A DNA stretch of 64,000 nt from Streptococcus merionis DSM 19192 (lineage in GTDB: Bacteria > Bacillota > Bacilli > Lactobacillales > Streptococcaceae). The stretch covers positions 1-64,000 of the forward strand of contig NZ_KB904542.1 in assembly GCF_000380085.1 (NCBI RefSeq). Direction: 5' to 3'. Position numbers and translations under genes: made by a program. Numbering within the stretch: position 1 is the stretch's first letter; each line of letters begins with the position of its first letter. The notes beneath the pieces were generated by a model. It was given only the letters and a program-made list of their open reading frames with translations, was not told the DNA's origin and made no database searches. Shown here piece by piece: positions 22,845 to 32,449 of the stretch.

Positions 22845-23822
22845 TTAAAAATCTTGACCATCAACATCAATAACCACATAACGATGCGGTTCGTTGCCCT
22901 CTGAGTACGATGTAACACCAGCAATCTTGGAAACGATACGGTGGATCATTTTGCGCTCGTTGTTAGACATGGGGTCTGTGTGGTAGGCAGAGCCTGTCTC
23001 TAAAACCTTATCCACAACTTTTTGAGCATATCCCTGCAAGACTTCTGCACGGTGTTCTGCATAGTCATTAACATTGACTGTGATATAGAAATTTTTAGCG
23101 TAATTGTTATAGATATAGTTTTGTCCTAAAAGCTGGAGAGACTTGAGCACTTTACCGTGATAACCGATGACGCGCCCTGGTTCATTTGTTTCTACTTGGA
23201 CACTGATTGAGCGATGATTGTGAGTGATATCCAACTCAGCTTCCACATCCATACCATCTAAAATGGACTGAAGGTAGGACGATACCTCAGCAGCAACAGT
23301 TTCCACCTTGTAAGTTGGCTCAACAGGAATACCCATTTGGTCAAAACCTGTTTCTTCGCCAGCTTCGCGATGGATAGCACTTGTCTCTGACGACTGAGGT
23401 TGCTGCGGTTTTTCATTTAGAATATCAGCTTTCCCTGTTTCTTCAAGGATTGTTGTTGCAGATTTTTCATTCTTCAAAATCTCAGCCTTGATTTCATCAC
23501 CAATTGCTGTGCCGTCTTGCTCAGCTTTTTTGACAGCTGATACGACACGACTGAGGTCAACAGTCTCCTCACTAACACTCTTAACAGGCTCGTTTTGAGC
23601 GTTTATTTCTTCTGGAACACCGCGAACAGCCTGTTGATTTGCCTTTTGAACCGTGGTTTCGTTGATTGCTTCAACTTCTACTTGGGCTGGCTTTTTTCCA
23701 AAACCAAGAAATCCCTTCTTTTCACGCGCAATAACGGTGATGTGCGCTTTGTGACGTGGAATCTGGAGTTGCCCAAGGCCTGCTTGGATAGCCTCTTCTA
23801 CTGAATTTCCTGTGAATAACAT
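22845..23822 (-). CDS. jag: RNA-binding protein Jag (KhpB/EloR)
   Basis: 325 residues: Jag-N domain (1-50, MLFTGNSVEEAIQAGLGQL, KGFLGFGKKPA), an acidic low-complexity linker (about 60-175), a KH domain (about 180-250 with GRVIGYHGKVL) and R3H (about 260-322, NNERKMIHRIV). In streptococci KhpB pairs with KhpA and controls cell elongation, acting with StkP and MltG. Follows yidC by 18 nt in the conserved rnpA-yidC-jag order. Confidence 0.94.
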   Translation of the reverse strand: MLFTGNSVEEAIQAGLGQLQIPRHKAHITVIAREKKGFLGFGKKPAQVEVEAINETTVQKANQQAVRGVPEEINAQNEPVKSVSEETVDLSRVVSAVKKAEQDGTAIGDEIKAEILKNEKSATTILEETGKADILNEKPQQPQSSETSAIHREAGEETGFDQMGIPVEPTYKVETVAAEVSSYLQSILDGMDVEAELDITHNHRSISVQVETNEPGRVIGYHGKVLKSLQLLGQNYIYNNYAKNFYITVNVNDYAEHRAEVLQGYAQKVVDKVLETGSAYHTDPMSNNERKMIHRIVSKIAGVTSYSEGNEPHRYVVIDVDGQDF

Positions 23823-23840
23823 AAGAATTCTCCTAGTCTA

Positions 23841-24665
23841 TTATTTTCTTTTTTTAGTAGCTTTCTTCTGAGCACGGCGAATTTTGGCCTGACGCTCTTT
23901 TTCTTTCCGAACCTTCTCTTCGCGCTCAGCAATAATTTTAAAAGGATTGTTAAGAAGAAGCGTTTGGAAAACTTGGTAGGCATTGCTGACTGTCCAATAG
24001 AGGGCTACCCCGCTTGAAGCTGTTACAGCAAAGAAGAAAATCATAACTGGCATGGCATAAGTCATAACCATCATCATTCCGTTTTTCTCAATTTGAGCCT
24101 TATTGCTTAGCCAGGAACTTAAAAAAGTAAAGATTGCCGCTAAAACAGGCAAGATATAATAAGGGTCTTGCTGGCTAAGATTGAGCCAAAGAAAATGACC
24201 TGTTCTCAGAAACTCTACTCGGCTAAGTGCTTGGAAAAGCGCAATCAGAATAGGCATCTGAATAAAAAGGGGAATCATAGAGGCCATCGGTCTGACACCA
24301 GCTTCTTTGTAAAGCCTTTGCGTCTCTTCATTAAGCAAAACCATGTCATCACGACTTGGATACTTTTCCCTTAAAGCTTTGATTTGAGGTTGCAAGTCCT
24401 GCATTTTCCGAGTCGAGGCCATCTGAACTTTAAAAAGAGGAAGAAGAACAGTCCGAATGATAATCGTAAAAAGAATGATCCCGATGCCAATACTGCCACC
24501 AAAACTCAAAAAACGAACGGCTTCTGCAAAATAATAGACGAATTGGTTCCAAAGACCGGGTGTTTCGCTCGTTATAGGTGGTTGACTGACTGGCGTTCGC
24601 GCACAGGCTGACAAAAATAGAATACTTGCTATCAGTAAGCTGGTTAGTTTAGTCGTTCGTTTCAC
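23841..24665 (-). CDS. yidC: YidC/Oxa1 membrane insertase, lipoprotein form
   Basis: 274 residues. Lipobox LSAC with C21, then five membrane segments and a long basic C-terminal tail ([20 protein letters not shown]) that contacts the ribosome. It inserts membrane proteins alone or with Sec. The gene overlaps the end of rnpA by 17 nt. Streptococci usually have two YidC proteins; the rnpA-linked copy is YidC1. Confidence 0.94.
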   Translation of the reverse strand: MKRTTKLTSLLIASILFLSACARTPVSQPPITSETPGLWNQFVYYFAEAVRFLSFGGSIGIGIILFTIIIRTVLLPLFKVQMASTRKMQDLQPQIKALREKYPSRDDMVLLNEETQRLYKEAGVRPMASMIPLFIQMPILIALFQALSRVEFLRTGHFLWLNLSQQDPYYILPVLAAIFTFLSSWLSNKAQIEKNGMMMVMTYAMPVMIFFFAVTASSGVALYWTVSNAYQVFQTLLLNNPFKIIAEREEKVRKEKERQAKIRRAQKKATKKRK

Positions 24666-25008
24666 AATCTCTTCCTTCTTGGTATAAATTAGCTAATCTC
24701 AAAATATGCAACAGATTCTTTTCAACTTCATGGTAGTTCAACTCTTCCACCCCTTTGCGGGCAATCAAGACAAAATCCTCAGCCTTAATCTGCTGGCGAT
24801 GATTGATTAAAACATGCCGCATCAGTCGTTTTACACGGTTTCTAACAACAGCGTTGCCTAGCTTTTTGCTGACTGACAAGCCAACTCGAAAGTGCGCTTG
24901 TTCTTTATCCAAACGATAGAGGACAAATTTTCGATTGGCAACATTTTGCCCTTGCTTGAAAATAGTTGAAAAATCTTTTTCACGTTTGATACGATAACTC
25001 TTTCTCAA
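24649..25008 (-). CDS. rnpA: Ribonuclease P protein component
   Basis: 119 residues from a TTG start at 25008, which has GGAGG 7 nt upstream and gives the normal RnpA N-terminus ([16 protein letters not shown]). The longer frame from 25050 would begin upstream of the promoter -10 box at 25039-25044. The RNR motif region [19 protein letters not shown] is the RNA-binding helix. It assists the RNA subunit (31650-32035) in 5' maturation of tRNAs. Confidence 0.94.
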   Translation of the reverse strand: MRKSYRIKREKDFSTIFKQGQNVANRKFVLYRLDKEQAHFRVGLSVSKKLGNAVVRNRVKRLMRHVLINHRQQIKAEDFVLIARKGVEELNYHEVEKNLLHILRLANLYQEGRDCETND

Positions 25009-25038
25009 AAAGATCCTCCATCTCCTAATTACCTTATT

Positions 25039-25066
25039 ATTATAACACATTTTACAAAAAAGCCAA
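25039..25066 (-). promoter_or_regulatory. rnpA operon promoter
   Basis: TTGGCT, 16-nt spacer, TATAAT (-10 at 25039-25044). The -35 lies within the T-rich flank of the gltX terminator. Confidence 0.6.
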
Positions 25067-25095
25067 GAATCCTTACAAATTCTTAGCTTTTTATG
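25058..25095. terminator. gltX terminator
   Basis: AAAGCCAAGAAT and ATTCTTAGCTTT pair around CCTTACAA; T-runs on both sides. Confidence 0.75.
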
Positions 25096-25172
25096 GTATT
25101 TCGATTAAATTTTATCTACAGTTGCTTGTCGATGAACTCAGCGTTTAACCAAGAAAGCTTCTCTATATTTTC

Positions 25173-26633
25173 TTAACGTTTGAGCTCTTCTATCACTTGG
25201 TCAATATGCTTGATTGATTTCTCACGCCCCAAGAGGTAAATCGTATTTGGCAACTCAGGTCCGTGCATTTCTCCTGAAACAGCAATACGGATTGGCATGA
25301 AGAGGTTTTTTCCCTTAATCCCAGTCTCTTTTTGGACAGCCTTGATTTGTGGCGAGATATTTTCTGGCAAGAAGTCCTCGTCAGACATGGCCTCTAAGTT
25401 GGCTTTAAAGGCTTCCAAGACTGTTGGCACAGTCTCAGCAGCCATGACTTCACGCTCTGCTTCGCCCAGCTCTGGGAAGTCTGAGAAGAAAAGGTCTGTC
25501 AATGGGACGATTTCATCAGCAGAAGTCATCTGAGGTTTGTAAAGTTCCACTAATTTTTCAGCCTTGTCCGTCAAACGTCCTGCTTCTTCCAAGTAAGGCT
25601 TGCAAAGGGCAAAAATCTTGTCAAGATCGGCATTTTTGATGTAATCATTGCTCATCCAATCCAGTTTTTTCTGGTCAAAGGCGGCTGGAGATTTGCTGAG
25701 GCGATTTTCATCAAAAAGCGCAATCAATTGTTCACGAGAGAAAATCTCATCTTCTCCACCAGGATTCCAACCAAGAAGAGCGATGAAGTTAAAGATAGCC
25801 TCAGGCAGGTAGCCCTTTTGGCGGTAATCTTCGATAAATTGCAGGGTATTGATGTCGCGTTTGGATAGTTTTTTCCCAGTCTCAGAGTTGATGATAAGGG
25901 TCATGTGACCGAACTCTGGCGCTTCCCAGCCCAAAGCTTCATAAACCATCAGTTGTTTGGGGGTATTGGCGATGTGGTCATCCCCGCGAATCACATGAGA
26001 AATCTGCATGTCATGATCATCAACTACCACAGCAAAGTTATAGGTTGGGTAACCATCTTTTTTCTGGATCACCCAGTCGCCACCGATATTGGCGCCCTCA
26101 AAAGTGATCTCTCCCTTGACCATGTCGTTCCACTTATAGATTCCTGCTTCATTAACCGCTAAACGCACAGTTGGTACGATACCAGCTGCCTCACGCTCAG
26201 CGATATAGGCTGCTTTTTCATCTTCTGACATGCCCAAAAATTCGTTGATGTAGCGCGGTGTTTCACCAGCTTTTTCCTGACGTTCGCGCTCTGCTGCCAA
26301 CTCTTCCTCGGTCACATAAGACTTGTAAGCCTTGCCTTCAGCCAGAAGTTGATCAATGTACTTTTGATAAAGCTCCAAGCGTTCTGATTGGCGGTAGTTG
26401 GCGTGAGTTTCTGGACTTTCATCCCAATCAATCCCTAACCAACGCAGATTTTCTAGTTGAGACCGTTCACCATCCTCGACATGGCGCTTGCGGTCGGTGT
26501 CTTCAATACGAATGAGGAAAGTTCCGCCATGATGGCGAGCATAGAGGTAGTTAAAAAGAGCTGTACGGGCATTCCCGATATGCAAAAGTCCAGTTGGACT
26601 TGGTGCGTAACGCACACGAATTGTCTTGGTCAT
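25173..26633 (-). CDS. gltX: Glutamyl-tRNA synthetase
   Basis: 486 residues, class I synthetase. HIGH-type motif [11 protein letters not shown] near the start and KLSKR as the KMSKS-type motif; the anticodon-binding domain follows from about 330. In streptococci the enzyme also charges tRNA-Gln for later amidation. The ATG at 26633 has AGGAG at 6 nt; the frame continues upstream to 26705 without a ribosome binding site. Confidence 0.96.
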   Translation of the reverse strand: MTKTIRVRYAPSPTGLLHIGNARTALFNYLYARHHGGTFLIRIEDTDRKRHVEDGERSQLENLRWLGIDWDESPETHANYRQSERLELYQKYIDQLLAEGKAYKSYVTEEELAAERERQEKAGETPRYINEFLGMSEDEKAAYIAEREAAGIVPTVRLAVNEAGIYKWNDMVKGEITFEGANIGGDWVIQKKDGYPTYNFAVVVDDHDMQISHVIRGDDHIANTPKQLMVYEALGWEAPEFGHMTLIINSETGKKLSKRDINTLQFIEDYRQKGYLPEAIFNFIALLGWNPGGEDEIFSREQLIALFDENRLSKSPAAFDQKKLDWMSNDYIKNADLDKIFALCKPYLEEAGRLTDKAEKLVELYKPQMTSADEIVPLTDLFFSDFPELGEAEREVMAAETVPTVLEAFKANLEAMSDEDFLPENISPQIKAVQKETGIKGKNLFMPIRIAVSGEMHGPELPNTIYLLGREKSIKHIDQVIEELKR

Positions 26634-26781
26634 ATTCATCTCCTGTTTGTTTTCAATCATTCCTATTATAGCACAATTCCTAGTATTGTGGACAGTTGCT
26701 TCCACTTTTTCACAAACGTATAATGATCTGTTTCAGCCTCTTATTTCTTGAAAGTGTCAGTTAGTGTGAAACGTGTTTTTA

Positions 26782-26872
26782 CGATGGAATAAAGTCTAAT
26801 TCTCAAAGACAATCAAAAATAGACAAGACGAGTTGACGATGTAGCCTTTTGATTTTCAAATAGTATAAGACG
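26782..26872. repeat. BOX-like intergenic element
   Basis: On the minus strand it begins TATACTATTTGAAAATCAAA and continues with CTACATCGTCAACTCGTCTT, resembling the boxA part of streptococcal BOX repeats. A second, shorter copy is at 62757-62822. Confidence 0.55.
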
Positions 26873-26940
26873 CTTCCTCTAATGCTATTCCTTGTCTCTT
26901 CATATATTTATTCTTGTGCTTTTAAAAAATGCAGGATAAC

Positions 26941-26990
26941 AAAACTGCATGAAATCAACGTTTACTTAACGAAGTTTTCATGCAATTTTA
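26941..26990. repeat. Hairpin of the AAACTGCATGAA family
   Basis: AAAACTGCATGAAATCAACG pairs imperfectly with AACGAAGTTTTCATGCAATT. Terminator-like, with TTTTA after it. Confidence 0.65.
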
Positions 26991-27443
26991 TTGTTGTATA
27001 CATAAGCTTCAACGGTTACATGTTTATAGGGAACAGAGCAAGAGGCTGGGCTCAAGCCCAACCTCACCTCTCATAGTTTGTATAAACATCTTATCGCAGT
27101 GGTTGGGAGTAAGACTTGTTGGTTATGCCAACTTAGTCTTACCCCTGCAAAGATCATTAGGTACTTTAGCGCCAATGAACCACTGCTGATTGGTAGATTT
27201 GTTCGTGTTTTACACTCCAAATCTGGCCTAAACAAGTGTGCGGGGGTAGGAAAACGAACTCTTTTTCTACCATTTGTCAAGTAACTCAATGAATTTTAGA
27301 ATCATTTTTTAGAAATTCAGTAGAATTAAGATATCTACTGACTCTTTTTAGGTTGTTTAGTCTGAAAAAAGTGTACAGTAAAAGAGCCCCTTATCTAGCG
27401 ATTTTTTCGATAAGGTGTTACAATGATAAAGCATAGACAAACC

Positions 27444-28646
27444 TTATTGACTTTGGGTTGAATGGTAGTCGTACTGTTTGTTATGCGTTATGAGGTAATG
27501 TATCGTCCGAATAAGACGATGCATAGCGGCAATCGTATGTGGTTTCGTTGAAGTCACTTGCGATTGTCGTTTTCTTTTGTCGTAAAACTCAGCGATGTGA
27601 CAAGGATTCGTATGGCTAGCCGATGCCATGTTGTGGATACACTTAAACAGAATCTTTCTGGCATAAGGATTCCCACGTTTTGTAATGTGTTCCTTGGCTA
27701 AAAAGTTTCCAGACTCATAGTGACGGAGATCTATCCCAATAAAGGCATTGATTTGGTTAGCTGACTGAAAACGACGAATGTCTCCAAGTTCTCCAATGAT
27801 ACTTGTCGCTGTTGTTTCAGCGATACCGGGAATAGATAATAAAATGTCGTACTCTGGTAGAGGTTGAGCCAAGGCTACCATATGATTTAGAACATCCTCT
27901 CTACGCTTGGAAAGTCGTCATAACTCCTCTGCGTCATATCTGACCTCTTCAATGATTGGGGAGGTTTTCTTAACAGCGCAATAAGACTGTTTCGCTAAGT
28001 CTTGTAAGTTCTCCGTTAGATCGGACACTCGCTTATCAGAGATTCGTTTTGACGTAGATAAACGAACACTATTTTCTAATTCACTTGCATTCAAAGCTAG
28101 CACGTAGTCTTTACTTGGAAAGCTCATGACCAAGTTCCAGTATTGTTCCCCGGTTGGTGCTGAGAGGAGTGTCTCAATTTCAGAAAAAGTGACTTGTAAG
28201 ACTTTATGAAGTCTATTCTTAGTACGTACGATATCTTCTGTCAAGTTTTGATAGAAACGACTGAGGTCACGTAGTTCTTGGTAGACTTCTTCTTGGATAT
28301 CAGTTGGTTTACGATTGAGAACAAATTGAGATTGTGCTAATTTCTCGGCGTCAATCTTGTCTGTTTTACGCACACGCAAGCTATCTAGTTGCTTCTTAGC
28401 AGCTAGTGGATTGAGTCTTGTATAAGCATAATCATTGTCCTCTAGAAAAGCTTGAAGGCGACGAGAATAGACTCCTGTTGCCTCAAAGACAATCTCAGGA
28501 TTATGGACAGTCTTTAAATCTTCCAAGAGACGAGAAAAACCGATGACGTCATTCGTTATCGAATAACCATGAACTTTCTCTCCATTGATCACAATAGCCA
28601 CCTCAGAGCTAGCTTTACTGACGTCAATTCCAAATACTGCACGCAT
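27444..28646 (-). pseudogene. IS110-family transposase with in-frame TGA
   Basis: A 400-codon frame broken only by one TGA at 27920-27918. The first 242 codons carry the RuvC-like DEDD domain (FGIDVSKASSEVAIVI, EATGVYSRR, RKTDKIDAEKLAQ); the last 157 carry the Tnp_20 domain (LSIPGIAETTATSIIGELGD) with its catalytic serine region. The frame is identical on both sides of the stop, so a single base change would restore it (for example CGA, arginine). It is thus a recent nonsense mutation or a sequencing error; programmed readthrough is less likely. Confidence 0.9.
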
Positions 28647-28689
28647 GATATTACCTCTTTGTCTTGATTGATTCCTTATTTTAGTGATG

Positions 28690-28882
28690 TCATTTTCAAT
28701 ACACGACGTTTATCGTCCCACATACTTAGATAACATTCCTACTAAAACAGGTGTCTTGCCAGTTTTTGATACGACATCTAGCGTCAAAAGAGCCCACGAC
28801 TTAACAAGACACCTCTACTTTAACATAATGAAAAAGTAGTGAGTACTCTCTCCCGTCGGAGATTTCTTCACTACTAATCTTA
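28690..28882 (-). ncRNA. Candidate bridge RNA of the IS110 element
   Basis: The non-coding left end, before the transposase, folds well. The first hairpin is AGTAGTGA/TCACTACT enclosing TCTCC-GAC-GGGAGA. The second is GGTGTCTTG/CAAGACACC enclosing a large internal loop and TTTTGA/TCAAAA. A third weaker one holds GGGACGATAAACGTCGTG. IS110 elements of the non-IS1111 group are known to express a bridge RNA from this position that guides target and donor choice. Its ends are guesses. Confidence 0.55.
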
Positions 28883-29004
28883 GTATATTTTTGATTGCTC
28901 GAGTTCTTTCCCACTCCCATCTTCATATTGTAATAGTGAACCGATCTTGCATTCAAGCTCCAATATCGGGATTTAAAAACAATAGGCTCACACCTTTTAC
29001 CATC

Positions 29005-30405
29005 TTAAAAATCGAGAGCATCTGAATAACCGGCACCGTTACCAACGAAATAACCTGTCTTAGCATTGATAGAAAAGAGGTAAGTACCATCAGTTCGGAA
29101 CATATTGTAATAACCGCGTCCGTTAATGATGTTGACCTTTTCTAGAATAAACTCATTTCCTGAGAAATAGCCACGTTGATTGGAGGTTGCAATAATTTTT
29201 TCAAGGACGCCTGGTGCAAATTCCCAAGCTTCATTGTGAGCATCTGCAATAACCTCATCATTATAAGGAACGCGAGATAACTCACGTTTAAGCGCCACTT
29301 GATCACTACCATAGACCACCCGCTTGCCATAATCCAGTACGATACCATTAGATAGGGTGACTGTTTTAGAAGAAGCTGAACTTGTAGAAGCTGGTGCGCT
29401 AGGAGTTGTTTCGGCGGCACCTGCACTCCCTTGTGAAGGTAGTGCTGCTCCAACAGAAGCATTTTCCTGTTGCGACCGACCGAAGTTTACAGCAGCTGTG
29501 ATAGCTGCATCTATAGAAGAAATACCTGTCGTCACCGTTGCAAATGCAACATCAGGTTTAACCGTTGCTGTCGTATCAATTTCTCCATTGACCAAAACCG
29601 GCTTATCAAACTGGCCATTGACAGCTTGGATGGCTTCAATAGCTGCCTTTAATTTATCAAATTTAGCTTTAGCAGACTCATATTCAGCTGTCCCTTCAAG
29701 AGTAGCTAGGGCTGTTTCAAGCGCTGAAAGTTGCTCAAAGCTGTCGTTTTTCAGGGCTGTCTGAGCATCATTTGTAAAGAAAGTCCCATAAAGCTCATTA
29801 AAGGCCTTAAGCGGAGCAGACTCTTCTTGACTAGACGAGGAACTTGAAGCACTTGAACGTGTCGTAGAGTTAGATGACCTATCGCTGCCAAAAAGGCCTG
29901 ACAGAGCGCTGCGTTGGCTATATAAAGTAAAGCCGATTCCCAAAAGAGCTAGAGCTGCAAGCAATAGGCCAATCATTTTACGACGTTTTTCAGCCCGTTC
30001 ATCTGCTAAATACTCTTCATTTTCAGGAAAATCATCAAAACTGTCGTCTTCTGTTGTTGATGGTATTGTTGGTGCTTGTGAAGCAGATACTGATAAGCTA
30101 GAATCAACAGGTGTTACGGGTACCGCAATCGTTTCGTCAAGTTCAGGTGATTCCTGCTGATCTGCTAGAGCGCTAGCCTGAACCAGTTCTTCTTCACGAA
30201 TTTTCTTCGTTTCAAACTTATCCGCTTCGATTTCGTCTCGGTGTTGTTTGATATAGCGATCCAATAAACTGTCATCTTCAGTGATACCGGCCTCAATCTC
30301 ACCTTGAGTCTTAGCCGCTTGAGCCACCGTCATCTCCTTGGCATCTTCTAAGTCCAAAATACGCTCGGCATCCTCAGGCAGATTTGACTTATTTTTATCT
30401 GACAT
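29005..30405 (-). CDS. mapZ: Midcell-anchored protein MapZ (LocZ)
   Basis: 466 residues. Acidic cytoplasmic N-terminus (1-140) with the FtsZ-binding start, one membrane helix (about 144-162), a serine-rich linker, a helical extracellular domain (about 190-300), a second Ser/Ala-rich linker and a C-terminal peptidoglycan-binding domain. In streptococci MapZ marks the division site and positions FtsZ; threonines in the N-terminal part are StkP targets. Gene order with rlmL, rnpB and gpsB equals that in pneumococcus. ATG 30405 (AGGAG at 7 nt) preferred over the GTG at 30411. Confidence 0.92.
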   Translation of the reverse strand: MSDKNKSNLPEDAERILDLEDAKEMTVAQAAKTQGEIEAGITEDDSLLDRYIKQHRDEIEADKFETKKIREEELVQASALADQQESPELDETIAVPVTPVDSSLSVSASQAPTIPSTTEDDSFDDFPENEEYLADERAEKRRKMIGLLLAALALLGIGFTLYSQRSALSGLFGSDRSSNSTTRSSASSSSSSQEESAPLKAFNELYGTFFTNDAQTALKNDSFEQLSALETALATLEGTAEYESAKAKFDKLKAAIEAIQAVNGQFDKPVLVNGEIDTTATVKPDVAFATVTTGISSIDAAITAAVNFGRSQQENASVGAALPSQGSAGAAETTPSAPASTSSASSKTVTLSNGIVLDYGKRVVYGSDQVALKRELSRVPYNDEVIADAHNEAWEFAPGVLEKIIATSNQRGYFSGNEFILEKVNIINGRGYYNMFRTDGTYLFSINAKTGYFVGNGAGYSDALDF

Positions 30406-30418
30406 CTTCACTCTCCTT

Positions 30419-31573
30419 CTATTGCATTTGGCGTTTCACACGTTCCCCGAAGAATTGATAAAGATCAACTTTCAAGGTCCCATTGTAAAGTTTTCGTTTT
30501 TTATCAGCAATTTGCTGGTACTTGGTTTCAAAGTTCTCGTCGCTGGTTAGAATAAACTTAGACCAAGTCTTAAGTGGTAAAAAGGTTTTTCCCATCTCAT
30601 TATACAAAATATCAACTGCCTTGTCATCCAGTAATCGCTCCCCGTAAGGCGGATTTGAGATGATGACACCGTTAATTTTATCGGTTTTTAGGTCTTGTAG
30701 ACGCATTTGTTTAAATTGGATGACATTTTCAAGACCAGCCTTCTCAGCGTTCTTCTTAGCAATCTCAATCATGCGACCGTCAATATCATAGCCTGCAATA
30801 TCTAGTTCCACATCTGCTTTAATCGTCGCTTTCGCCTCTTGACGCGCCTTGTTCACAGCCTGACTATCAATCCAAGGCCAAGTCTCGAAGGCAAATTCAC
30901 GGTAAAGTCCCGGTGCGATGTTCTTGCCGATCATAGCAGCCTCAATGCAAAAAGTACCTGAACCACAAGTGGGATCAATCAGGGGCTTGTCTGGATACCA
31001 ATTGGATAAAAGCAAGATGGCCGCTGCCATATTCTCCTTAATCGGTGCTCCGCCTTTTTCCGTCCGATAGCCACGTTTGAAAAGACTGGAGCCAGTCGTG
31101 TCAATCATCACTATGGCACGGTCTTTTAAAATTGACACCTCAATCTTAAACTCTGCACCAATCTCCTGCAAGGGCACTCCCTCTGGACGATGATAATGGT
31201 TTTGAAGCTTTTTGACCACAGCTTTTTTAGAGATTGCCTGAACAGACGGTTCATTGTGGAGTTTAGATTTGACACACTTTGCTTTAGAAATTGGAAATTT
31301 CGCTCCTAATGGCAAGTAATTTTCCCAATCAAGTGCAAAAACACCTTGAAAAAGTTCTTCAAAAGTTCGGGCAGGAAATTCACCAACCACAATCTTAATA
31401 CGGTCTGCTGCACGCAACCAGAGATTTGTCTCAATAATGGCTTGAGTACCTCCTGAGAAGCGTACACGTCCATTTTCCACTTGGGTTTGATAACCCAATT
31501 CCTTGAGTTCACGACCAACGACTGCTTCTAACCCTGCCGCAACTGTCGCTATTAAATTAAATTGATTCTTCAT
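30419..31573 (-). CDS. rlmL: THUMP-domain 23S rRNA guanine-N2 methyltransferase
   Basis: 384 residues. THUMP RNA-binding domain (about 45-155) and a Rossmann methyltransferase domain with DPTCGSGTFCIEAA and the catalytic SNPPYGERL motif. Equivalent to B. subtilis YpsC and the N-terminal half of E. coli RlmL, which modifies G2445. Ends 13 nt before mapZ; both are probably one unit after the rnpB terminator. Confidence 0.92.
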   Translation of the reverse strand: MKNQFNLIATVAAGLEAVVGRELKELGYQTQVENGRVRFSGGTQAIIETNLWLRAADRIKIVVGEFPARTFEELFQGVFALDWENYLPLGAKFPISKAKCVKSKLHNEPSVQAISKKAVVKKLQNHYHRPEGVPLQEIGAEFKIEVSILKDRAIVMIDTTGSSLFKRGYRTEKGGAPIKENMAAAILLLSNWYPDKPLIDPTCGSGTFCIEAAMIGKNIAPGLYREFAFETWPWIDSQAVNKARQEAKATIKADVELDIAGYDIDGRMIEIAKKNAEKAGLENVIQFKQMRLQDLKTDKINGVIISNPPYGERLLDDKAVDILYNEMGKTFLPLKTWSKFILTSDENFETKYQQIADKKRKLYNGTLKVDLYQFFGERVKRQMQ

Positions 31574-31614
31574 ATTTCTTCTATCTTATATATTGTATTA
31601 AACGTCTTTTTGAG

Positions 31615-31648
31615 AAAAAACGAGGCTGAGGTAATGCCCCAACCTCGA
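31615..31648 (-). terminator. rnpB terminator
   Basis: GAGGTTGGGGC..ACCTCAGCCTC stem followed by GTTTTTTCTC on the minus strand. Confidence 0.85.
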
Positions 31649-31649
31649 C

Positions 31650-32035
31650 CTATATGCAATCTTCTATAAGCCATGTTTTGTTCCAGAACTGACTAGGAAC
31701 CAGTTCCTTCGATAATCATCTGTCTACTGCTTACGCAGTCAGGATAGTCATTCGGATTCTTCCTATCCCATGCCCCTACCAAAGTTTGGGTTGCTAGCTT
31801 GAGGGGTTTACCGCGTTCCACTTTTTGTGTTTCCACAAAAACTTCGTCACTGTGGCACTTTCAGGTCTAGTAAAGCCTATCTTGCGACTTAGCTCGTTTA
31901 ACCGCCGTCACGCACTCGGCGCGCCTAGGCTTATCGTTTCGCCTAGCACAAACACTACTGGCATCACAGCCAGTGCTAGCATGGACTTTCCTCACGAACA
32001 TCAAGGCTCGCGCGATTATCCAAAAATTGCACTTT
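31650..32035 (-). ncRNA. rnpB: RNase P RNA, class B
   Basis: About 385 nt. Conserved core segments are present in order on the minus strand: GAGGAAAGTCCATGCT (CR-I), GTGACGGCGGTT, GAAAGTGCCACAGTGACGAA (CR-II region), GGTAAACCCC, and GGAACAAAACATGGCTTAT (CR-V). The ends pair as P1: GTGCAAT (32032-32026) with ATTGCAT (31660-31654). It lies just after gpsB, as in pneumococcus. Exact ends are estimated from P1. Confidence 0.95.
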
Positions 32036-32055
32036 TTCTATTTTAAAAGCAAAAA

Positions 32056-32385
32056 CTAATCTCCTGTGATCTGCTTGCCAAAGACCTCTTTTTCCAAACG
32101 ATTGATACGTTTGAGTATATCAAAATTTGTGGCTGTTGAAGCACGGGCAAACTCTGGTCTCTCAGTGATCGGCGAACCAGCTGATAGCGGAGCTAAGTCT
32201 GATTTTTCCTGGGCCTTAAGACGAGCAATCTCAGCCTTTAACTCTTTAATTTTTGCTTCATAGACATCATAGTCCTTCATGATATCATCTAAAAATTCAT
32301 CAACTTCTTCCTTATTGTAGCCTCGCATTGAGATTTTAAACTCTTGTTCAAAAATATCTTTCGTTGTGTACTTAATACCTGCCAT
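32056..32385 (-). CDS. gpsB: Cell division regulator GpsB
   Basis: 109 residues, DivIVA-like N-terminal domain (KDIFEQEFKISMRGYNKEEV, DEFLDDIMKDYD) with coiled coil to about 70, then a C-terminal trimerisation helix. It links septal and peripheral wall synthesis and interacts with StkP, MreC and class A PBPs including PBP1a encoded close by. ATG 32385 has GGAGAGAG upstream and the normal family N-terminus; the frame to 32457 has an ATG (32397) with no ribosome binding site. Confidence 0.94.
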   Translation of the reverse strand: MAGIKYTTKDIFEQEFKISMRGYNKEEVDEFLDDIMKDYDVYEAKIKELKAEIARLKAQEKSDLAPLSAGSPITERPEFARASTATNFDILKRINRLEKEVFGKQITGD

Positions 32386-32449
32386 GTCTCTCTCCATCTC
32401 GTGATTACTAACTTCTATTATAGATGATTTCACCCCAAAAAAGCAAGCA

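Larger units (their letters stand above)
27266..28889 (-). mobile_element. IS110-family insertion sequence
   Basis: About 1.62 kb, with limits derived by comparing the interrupted repeat with the intact copy at 52941-53208: the sequence is interrupted after GAACTCTTTTT and resumes at TTTTGATTGCTC. There are no clear terminal inverted repeats, as usual for IS110. Contents in transcription order: 240-bp structured left end, transposase (interrupted), about 180-bp right end. Boundaries are uncertain by a few bases in the T-runs. Confidence 0.75.
27038..28912 (+). repeat. Three-way-junction repeat, split by the IS110 element
   Basis: The left part (27038-27265) contains outer stem GCAGTGGTT/AACCACTGC, a long inner hairpin GTAAGACT..AGTCTTAC and a third hairpin TCATT..AATGA. 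Its expected right end (GATTGCTCG..CTCTTTCCCACTCCCA in the fabZ copy) is found at 28892-28911. The DNA between is the mobile element. Confidence 0.75.

Noticed and set aside
24649-25050. rnpA start at 25050
   Set aside because: It would lie upstream of the -10 box at 25039-25044; TTG 25008 has GGAGG and the family N-terminus.
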